Origin: Cephalothrix spiralis
Taxonomy: Eukaryota > Nemertea > Palaeonemertea > Archinemertea > Cephalotrichidae
Length of the DNA stretch: 13,710 nt
Reading direction: 5' to 3'
Assembly (NCBI GenBank): GCA_032353305.1
Contig: JAUCNG010117767.1
Span: forward strand, 1 to 13,710
Position numbers and translations under genes: made by a program. Shown piece after piece: positions 7,820 through 13,710 of the stretch (positions within the stretch are counted from its first letter, which is position 1; each line of letters opens with the position of its first letter). The notes under the pieces are model-generated. The model searched no databases. It saw only the letters and a list, made by a program, of their open reading frames with translations, and was not told where the DNA came from.

Positions 7820-7876
7820 ATGATTTATTCCCATCTTGTGTCTTAAATGTACATGATTAAAAAAGTCTATTGTTAA
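7820..7876 (+). promoter_or_regulatory. Two back-to-back upstream ORFs in the GAK leader
   Basis: An 8-residue frame (7820-7846, MIYSHLVS) is followed without a gap by a 9-residue frame (7847-7876, MYMIKKVYC). Both end in TAA and both are in the same frame as GAK, whose ATG comes three bases after the second stop. If the mRNA includes them they could damp translation. The transcription start is not known. Confidence 0.5.
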
Positions 7877-7879
7877 AGA

Positions 7880-8009
7880 ATGAGTGGACTATTTAAATCA
7901 GCACTTGGCTACCTTGGAGGAGGTTCTGGCAATCCTGAATATGACTTCGTTGGGCAACAAGTTGAACTTGGAAATCAGCGACTCAGAATAAAAAAAGTCA
8001 TTGCTGAAG
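7880..8009 (+). CDS. GAK (cyclin G-associated kinase), exon 1
   Basis: First coding exon of the clathrin-uncoating kinase GAK, an NAK-family Ser/Thr kinase that in animals continues into PTEN-like, clathrin-binding and J domains. GAK recruits Hsc70 to strip clathrin from vesicles and phosphorylates adaptor mu subunits. The 43 complete codons start MSGLFKSALGYLGGGSG and reach DFVGQQVELGNQRLRIKKV then IAE. The N-terminal leader and the FVGQ.VELG motif fit GAK and not its relative AAK1. The ATG has A at -3 and an in-frame TAA at 7874-7876. The exon ends in phase 1 at G|GTATAA. Later domains lie outside the window. Confidence 0.93.
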
Positions 8010-8551
8010 GTATAATTTTATAACGTTTGCATCTATCTAACTCTTTGAAACACATAAAATAACTTTTGAATCATAACCAATAGTGACTAAGTGAGGGGTA
8101 CCATCGAAATGCAAACTAACGAACTGCGAACTGGGGATATTTGACGCGCTATATACATGTATAATAAAAATGGTAAAATTAAAAATTAAAAAACCGTTCG
8201 GTTAAATAATTATAATAATTAGGCTATATATATTACGAGGTCCATTAAGAGATTTGGTATTAAATTAAGTCGATGCAGGAGGTCACGTGACATGATAGTC
8301 GATGAACAGTGGGGGGTTGTACTCCATCTTCAGACACCGACGTATTACAACTTCATTTTTTAACATGGGGTATATGCTATATTCTAAAGACAATGCCAAA
8401 TTGTCAAAATTTAGGTCACGTGATGTTATACTCCAGAGAACCTTACCATGCAAGTCAATATATACCGGGTATGTCATGTATATCGTCCGATCACGTTCCA
8501 AGTTTCATGGTCCTATGAGATTTTAAACAAATTTTGTATCAAATATAAATT

Positions 8552-8572
8552 GGTACCTGCCCTGCGGGTACC
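8552..8572. repeat. Short GC-rich palindrome in intron 1
   Basis: GGTACC at each end with GC-rich inner arms (GGTACCTGC against GCGGGTACC) and a three-base centre. Eight of nine pairs match. No function inferred. Confidence 0.6.
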
Positions 8573-8666
8573 ACATATTTTAGAGGAAAACCCCCGGCCG
8601 GGACGATCTATATACAAATTATAATAATGCGCAAATGAGGTTAATTTGGCGCACTTTACTTTCGCC

Positions 8667-8688
8667 ATCTTGATCAGCATATCAAGAT
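8667..8688. repeat. Short palindrome in intron 1
   Basis: Perfect 8-bp arms ATCTTGAT and ATCAAGAT around the six bases CAGCAT. It may be chance or the relic of an inverted-repeat element. Confidence 0.6.
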
Positions 8689-9355
8689 GAATAAATAAAT
8701 AAATTTGTTTTATTTCACAGAAAAATTACGATGTAACGTTACATGTAAAACAATGGTGATCCATCATCTAATTAAGATAAAACATGATAATGATGCATTT
8801 GATTAAACTGTAGAACGAAACGAATGTACCAAAATAGAAAGTGAGATTGGAAAGGATCCTGGAATATTGAAATCAATTTTTTGTCAAAAAAATAATTTTC
8901 TTCTTAAATATCTTTATTTAGCATTGTTCATACATGGAAAAATAATTTTTACCCAAAATTTTATTAAATAAGCAAGTTATAGGCCATAGTTCGTGTTTCA
9001 ATGGTAACCTGACTAAGTGAGTGATACAGTACACCGGTATCATGTGGTATGTGCAAATATGTATTACTGGTATGTGCAAACTCATGAACTCACTGCGAGT
9101 GTGATAGAGTAGAGTAAGTAGACTAGAGTGACTCATCATTCATGCTCATGTGATTTCATTGCGTAGTTTGTGTACGCCCAAAGTATTTTCTCACACGCCT
9201 TTGCCGTGTAAAAAACGGTTATGGGATGCTTCTTTAGTATTAGCTATATACACTAGAACTTTCCGCATGGCAATATAAAACCAATCTCTCAAGGTCTAAC
9301 AATACAAAATGAGGCGTATGAGAAGACTCGTGTATACACTGTAGACGGCGTACTG

Positions 9356-9566
9356 CAGTGGCGGATTTTCCAGTGGAGGCAGGAGGGTTGAAACCCTCCA
9401 CAAAGATAGAATTTTTGTCAATTCAGCCGTATTGTTGGATAAAAATTTGAACGGACAATTTTGGGGTAACATAGCCTTAAAAGCGCTTGGCAGCTCCTCA
9501 GTTTCAAATTTCTTGGTCAATTCAAGTCTTTAACCCCACCACAAATTCTTGGAATGTCCGCCACTG
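9356..9566. mobile_element. hAT-like MITE, 211 bp
   Basis: The ends are inverted: CAGTGGCGGATTTTCCA on the left and, reverse-complemented, CAGTGGCGGACATTCCA on the right (15 of 17 match). Similarity continues weakly inward (GGAGGGTT against GTGGGGTT). CAGTGGCGG termini are known from hAT elements. Flanking 8-mers GCGTACTG and GTGCAGTG agree at only five of eight positions, so the target duplication is decayed or absent. There is no transposase frame, so it is non-autonomous. Confidence 0.75.
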
Positions 9567-9868
9567 GTGCAGTGCCACACTATCCGCCCAGTTCTATATT
9601 ACCAACTTGTCACTGTTACTGTGTAAGTTACTATTAAACATATTGAACAAAATAAATTCTAAATCTAAATGATAAGGCGATGTATAATAAATGTTCTTGT
9701 TACCGTCAATGTGACCTAAAAATATGATGCTGGTGACTTAAGAAATAAGCTCAATCTATGCTTTATTAATTCAGCAGACTGATTATACACAGTCTTAGTT
9801 GTTTTTCCAAATATGGTTTATATTGATTAAATAACTAGTAATTAAAGCATGATTGTTTACATTTTCAG

Positions 9869-9930
9869 GTGGATTTGGAATTGTATTTGTTGCTCAGGAC
9901 ATTGCTAGTGGAAAAGAATATGCTTTAAAG
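9869..9930 (+). CDS. GAK exon 2 (glycine-rich loop and catalytic lysine)
   Basis: 62 nt completing 21 codons with the G from exon 1: GGFGIVFVAQDIASGKEYALK, residues 44 to 64, which places AEGGFG, the nucleotide-binding loop, across the exon 1/2 junction. YALK ends in the ATP-anchoring lysine (residue 64). The acceptor is TTTTCAG and the donor AAG|GTTAGT, phase 0. The kinase fold therefore looks intact and catalytically competent so far. Confidence 0.95.
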
Positions 9931-10269
9931 GTTAGTTTAGCCTTTGATGTTAAATCAATCATTTCATACTTTGGTACAATTTGTTATTAGTGAAATGTCT
10001 TCCCAGGTTTAGGTGTGATTTACACTTTAGTCACTAAAAATTAAATATGCTGTATTAAAATTTGGTTAGAGGGGTAGCCTGATTTTCAATAGCTAGAAGC
10101 TCCTTTGAAATAAAATTATCATGTCCAAAGTTAATCATTTTCATATGTCAAAGGAACATAATATACCAAGTAATAAAGGGCAACTTTTTGATTGCTGATG
10201 TCCCTCTTAATTTAGAAAGCAAAATTGTATTAGTCTAAAATGTGTTTTATTCACCTTGTCTTTTTTCAG
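9931..10269 (+). other. GAK intron 2
   Basis: 339 bp, GTTAGT...TTTTTTCAG, phase 0. No repeats or other features recognised in it. Confidence 0.85.
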
Positions 10270-10329
10270 CGCATGTTCTCGAATGATCCTGACAAGAGCA
10301 AGACAGTATTGCAAGAAATAACTTTCCTT
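10270..10329 (+). CDS. GAK exon 3 (start of helix C)
   Basis: 20 codons, residues 65-84, RMFSNDPDKSKTVLQEITFL. The Glu in LQEI (residue 80) is the expected helix-C partner of Lys64. The acceptor after a T-rich run is strong. The donor CTT|GTATCC is weak at positions +4 to +6, but the phase-0 join to exon 4 restores the GAK pattern EITFL then KKLS.PHPNIV exactly. Confidence 0.92.
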
Positions 10330-11643
10330 GTATCCTTTTAACCTCTTACAATTTTTTTAAAATCATTATTTGCAATGACAGATATTTGATCAAAATAATG
10401 ACATTGCATTTTTACTTATACACAATTGGATGGAAAAATTGGTGAGGGCAATTATTTTTGTACCAAAAGAGCCCCCGTCGGTTTTTCATATTGGCGGATA
10501 GTTGACCCCCACAAACTTTATATTTCTGGAAAAGTCTTGGAAAATGCTGATCAATAGTGGTGTTTAGATTTTTTGATTTTGATTTCCAGATATATATAGA
10601 AATTACATGATTTTTGGTTAGGAGACACAAACATGATTATTTGATTTTTTTGTGGAGGGAAAGTAACCATGAAGATTTGGCTAATTTATAAGCCATATGG
10701 TTCGCATTTATTTTTTGCACACCTAGAAATGTCAGGGAACCCAAAATAGACAATCTACCATACATATCTGAACCTACCTTTGTTTAGGAGGTCTGACAAG
10801 CCCATTCATCGACAACTAAACTGTCCTGAATAATGTCCGAGTTAATTGTTAATTTGCTTTTAATATGTCTTAATTGAGTGGTAGTTTCGGATAGGACTCG
10901 TTACAAAAATTACTAAGAATGGAAGATTTATATTAATAGGAATTCATATCTAGGAAATATGAATCTGTTTTTAGTTTTTTGTCCTCAATCTGTATAAACA
11001 CTCCGTCTCTCAAATCCAAAGAAATGCATACAGATCCGAAAATAATTCTTATCTAAATTGTCGATTTATCAGACTCTGTTTAGTCTCGGTTATTCGTTCA
11101 AAAGACTTCCGAAAACAAAACTTGAATGCTTACGGCTCATCTTCGGTGATTACATCGAAGCGTTTAGATATTAATTTAGGACTCAATTTTCTGCAATATA
11201 TTAAAGTTGATTGTACCCCGAGGGACCTTTCTGTAATCCCGTTTTATCATAAATTGTACAATATCACATGTACCTTAAAAGCCTAATAGAAAATGGAGTA
11301 GGCTACCAAATGAGTTATTTGATCGACGCTTTCTAGAAAAATCGATGATTCAATGTTAGATCATCATTATGTTATGAACTAAGATTTCAAATAATTCTAC
11401 GAGAAATATCAAAGAATTGCCATCAACAAATATTTGTAGAACTTTCAAGTGCAAGCTCTGTCATATCATAAATAGCCTAGTAAATATTTCGTGTAGATAT
11501 TTGATGCCTATTATGAATTCTGAAGTCACTTGGGTATTTCAAGGGATTCTTAACATTACCTAGGATCCTATCGTTGTTATCATGTATTTATAAAATATAT
11601 ATAATTGGTTAAATAAACAAATATGACCTTAACATTTCATCAG
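10330..11643 (+). other. GAK intron 3
   Basis: 1314 bp, GTATCC...TTTCATCAG, phase 0. AT-rich. A frame at 10412-10630 on the - strand has no protein-like features. No mobile element recognised. Confidence 0.85.
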
Positions 11644-11758
11644 AAAAAATTATCACCCCATCCTAATATCGTAAGATATATAGCTGCTGCCTCTATTGGA
11701 AAGGAAGAATCTGACCGTGGTCAAGATGAGTTTCTGATACAGACTGAACTATGCACTG
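11644..11758 (+). CDS. GAK exon 4 (N-lobe to hinge)
   Basis: 38 codons plus one base, residues 85-122: KKLSPHPNIVRY, then AAASIGKEESDRGQDEF, then LIQTELCT. The AASIGKEESD-x-GQ-x-EF segment is distinctive of GAK within the NAK family, and TELC marks the kinase hinge. The donor is CTG|GTTTGT in phase 1. Confidence 0.95.
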
Positions 11759-12099
11759 GTTTGTATTGATTTTTCTCATAATTACATCATATACTCCAAT
11801 CTAAGATTATGTCCAACATATGTGCCAACCAACTACATATATTGACCCCAATATTATTGTCAAACACAGTACTTGACCATTTATTATTGTAAACAGTTAA
11901 CTTAAAATACTTTCATTGATATTTAGTCAATACTATGTCGTTAAATAACATATGGTTTTATTCGGACAATAATCAAATTTACCGTATTGAATGAATTGAG
12001 CATAATGTAAAGTCTATAATAGGCACTACATGTAGCTTATCGAAGGGTTGCCTGTTTCACTCCATAGGTAATACATGGGGGTCTAGATGGTCGGGGGGG

Positions 12100-12345
12100 G
12101 TCTTGATCCCGCTCCCGTTTTGGAAAAACGAGCATATTCCGTCCCATTAGTCTTTATCGATCCCGTTCGGAAATATCCCGTCCCGTTCAATCATTATTTT
12201 GTTCTCTTTTAGTATGAAATCCCGTTTGCTGGTTTTGCCCCCATTTCCCGTTTTCCGCTCCCATTTCATTCAACTTTCCGATTCATTTCCCGATTGCCGC
12301 ATCCGTTAACCCCCGCTTCCTGGCTTTGCCCTCCCCCCGTCTGTA
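12100..12345. repeat. TCCCG-rich degenerate repeat tract
   Basis: Many copies of TCCCGTT, TTCCCG and related words occur at irregular spacing, with one longer repeated phrase (GCTGGTTTTGCCCCC near 12226 and CCTGGCTTTGCCC near 12319, each beside an ATGAAATC word). GC content is well above the flanks. The origin is unclear. Confidence 0.6.
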
Positions 12346-12513
12346 CTCTTTATGAAATCCTTTAGTTTGCAGCCCCATTCGTAGTTTCCAGCCCAGGTTT
12401 GGGCACATACCGTAGTAAACGAAGTGTTTGATAACGCTCTCGTCTCTTTGGAATCGTTTTACATATAAAATAATATTCAAAGTAACGTAATTCGTTCATG
12501 GTGATTACTCTTA

Positions 12514-12929
12514 TTATAAGAGGGTGTACATAAGTGTACCGGGAAGCGGAAATAATGAATCCGGGTCCGAAATTTTGGTTTTGGCACGGGCTCCGGGCAC
12601 ACTGATTTATATGGGTACGGGCAACGGTTTTCAGATTTCTTCTAGGTATGGGCTGCGGGAACAAAAAGACTAACCCATAAATTTCAAATTTTTCGTCGCC
12701 TCGCTTACGCTCGGCTCGAAAACTTATTATAAATCATTTGTATAAGGATGCGCGCAAAAATATATCACTGTTTTCCCGTGCACAGTGTTAAAATGTGCGA
12801 TACCGGGCACGGTTTTTTCAAAAATTATGCTTCCGGGTCCGGGATTTAGACCTCCGGGCACGGTTTTTCCGAAAATAATGATCCCGGGTCCGGGTTTCAG
12901 ACCCCCCTCTCATGTACACCCTCTTATAA
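12514..12929. mobile_element. Non-autonomous TIR element, about 416 bp
   Basis: A perfect 18-bp inverted repeat, TTATAAGAGGGTGTACAT, ends the element on both sides (12514-12531 and 12912-12929). Because TTATAA is its own reverse complement, it may be a 6-bp target duplication around GAGGGTGTACAT termini. The superfamily cannot be set. No transposase frame. The interior is unusually GC-rich, with CCGGGTCCGG and CGGGCACGG words. Confidence 0.75.
12803..12904 (+). repeat. Two tandem 51-bp units inside the TIR element
   Basis: Units start CCGGGCACGGTTTTT at 12803 and 12854 and share AAAATTATG/AAAATAATG and CCGGGTCCGGG blocks. A third, diverged copy with GAAATAATGAATCCGGGTCC lies near 12539-12575 at the other end of the element. 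Confidence 0.75.
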
Positions 12930-12988
12930 GTCCTAAAATCTGAAAATTGTACTTAGTTATTATTTGAAGGTGTTTCTGCTGTTTTAAG

Positions 12989-13337
12989 CGTACTATCTAA
13001 GTTACACCCACCACTAACCAGCGACAACGGGACACAATTAATGAGTCAAAACTACAGACAAAGATTTAAAACCAGCAAAAACCAGCTAAAACAACTCAAA
13101 ACCATCAAAAATACCAACTTTGCCCTCCCCGTGATACAGAATGACCTCCCCCCCCCTAAATATTCAGCTTGGTATGATCCACTCGTGGGCGTTGGTTGAC
13201 GGTGGGTCATTCTGGATCCAGGGGAGGGCAATATTGGTATTTTTGATAGTTTTCAGAGCTGGTTCCTGCTGGTTTTAACTCTTTGTCAGTGATTTTCACT
13301 CGTTTTCGGTGGGTGTATCTTATATATAGTAAGCACG
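12989..13337. mobile_element. Mutator-like fold-back element, 349 bp
   Basis: The left arm (12989-13147) and right arm (about 13203-13337) are inverted copies with small gaps. Shared blocks include TACACCCACC, TTAAAACCAGCA, ATCAAAAATACCAA and TTGCCCTCCCC. The exact 9-mer TGTTTTAAG flanks both ends (12980-12988 and 13338-13346), a 9-bp target duplication. Long terminal inverted repeats with a 9-bp duplication are the hallmarks of the Mutator (MULE) superfamily. Only about 55 bases lie between the arms, with no transposase. Confidence 0.75.
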
Positions 13338-13641
13338 TGTTTTAAGAGTAAACACAAGGATGAAACTAGCGCAGTTAAAAACATTAACTTTTAGCATATG
13401 AAATTAAGTAATGCCCAAAAGGGCACTACATTAGGCGCAGTGTGTAGTCACATTTTAACCCATTACCGTAAGTAGTATCTCCTTTAACCGATTAATTTGA
13501 AAATTTCCAGCTCTTGTCGACTCGTATTGATATTGCCGATGCGGAATTTAAACCCTTTACCATGACTCTTAACGCTATGTAATGGCTCTCATTCGTCAGA
13601 CACCTTGAACTATTTACTAAATAATCTTCTTTTTCTTTTAG

Positions 13642-13710
13642 GTGGAGAATTAGTCGACGTTTTACGGTCTAGAGAATCTCCTTTGCCTCCAGAACAAGTT
13701 AACAAAGTGA
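13642..13710 (+). CDS. GAK exon 5, partial (continues past the window)
   Basis: After TTTTAG, the first two bases complete a Gly codon with exon 4, then GELVDVLRSRESPLPPEQVNKV follows (residues 124-145), the helix D region after the hinge (TELCTGGELVDVL). The catalytic loop, activation segment and all later GAK domains lie beyond the window, so nothing can be said of their integrity. The final GTGA could be coding or the start of another donor. Confidence 0.9.

Larger units (their letters stand above)
8010..9868 (+). other. GAK intron 1
   Basis: 1859 bp, GTATAA...TTTTCAG, phase 1. It holds two palindromic hairpins (8552-8572, 8667-8688), a diverged short direct repeat (8084-8133 against 9010-9100) and a hAT-like MITE. 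Short frames at 8283-8526 and 8918-9139 show no protein-like features. Confidence 0.85.
11759..13641 (+). other. GAK intron 4, repeat-rich
   Basis: 1883 bp, GTTTGT...CTTTTAG, phase 1. It holds a TCCCG-rich tract, a 416-bp inverted-repeat element and a fold-back element within about 1.3 kb. Short - strand frames at 12283-12664 overlap these repeats and are not genes. Confidence 0.85.

Noticed and set aside
8283-8526. Overlapping short frames on both strands in GAK intron 1
   Set aside because: They lie inside an intron, overlap one another on opposite strands and show no protein-like features.
12283-12664. Two overlapping - strand frames of 65 and 100 codons
   Set aside because: They cross a TCCCG-rich repeat and the edge of a transposon inside an intron; the openness reflects base composition.
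7880-13710. AAK1 or BIKE instead of GAK
   Set aside because: The N-terminal leader with FVGQ.VELG and the AASIGKEESD segment fit GAK and are absent from AAK1-type kinases.

Overview
This is nuclear DNA from an invertebrate animal. The right half holds the first five coding exons of a cyclin G-associated kinase (GAK/auxilin-type) gene. They are split by GT-AG introns of 0.3 to 1.9 kb, and the reading phases join exactly. The left half holds a long intronless ankyrin-repeat gene. The DNA is AT-rich, the introns carry short non-autonomous DNA transposons, and TACATGTA-like words occur. This fits a marine invertebrate such as a bivalve mollusc, but the species cannot be named from the window.

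Layout, left to right: 1-436 is non-coding and ends in a plausible 3' splice site. 499-4773 is one ankyrin-repeat gene on the + strand, broken into three reading frames: 499-1902, then 1902-4565, then a tail of about 4540-4773. It has roughly 30 ankyrin repeats arranged as alternating pairs, with a nearly identical 234-bp tandem array at 1279-1852. Near its C-terminus are residues matching the BC-box and Cul5-box pattern of a SOCS box, so it looks like an ASB-type E3 ligase substrate receptor, now probably a pseudogene or carrying sequence errors. 4774-7702 is intergenic; it holds a two-copy tandem duplication (4884-6134) and a G-rich minisatellite (6791-7081) set between two diverged direct repeats.

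7703-7879 is the probable GAK promoter and 5' UTR, with TATA-like, ETS (CCGGAAGT) and CRE (TGACGTCA) motifs and two back-to-back upstream ORFs. GAK exons follow at 7880-8009, 9869-9930, 10270-10329, 11644-11758 and 13642-13710 (continuing past the window). They encode the N-lobe of the kinase domain. Intron 1 contains a hAT-like MITE (9356-9566). Intron 4 is repeat-rich: a TCCCG-rich tract, a 416-bp terminal-inverted-repeat element, and a fold-back element with long arms and a 9-bp target duplication that looks Mutator-like.

The two genes share orientation but there is no sign that they work together: GAK acts in clathrin uncoating, while the ankyrin/SOCS-like gene would act, if functional, in substrate recognition. 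I found no convincing undescribed system. The most unusual content is the homogenised, frame-broken ankyrin gene and the nested repeats in the GAK introns.
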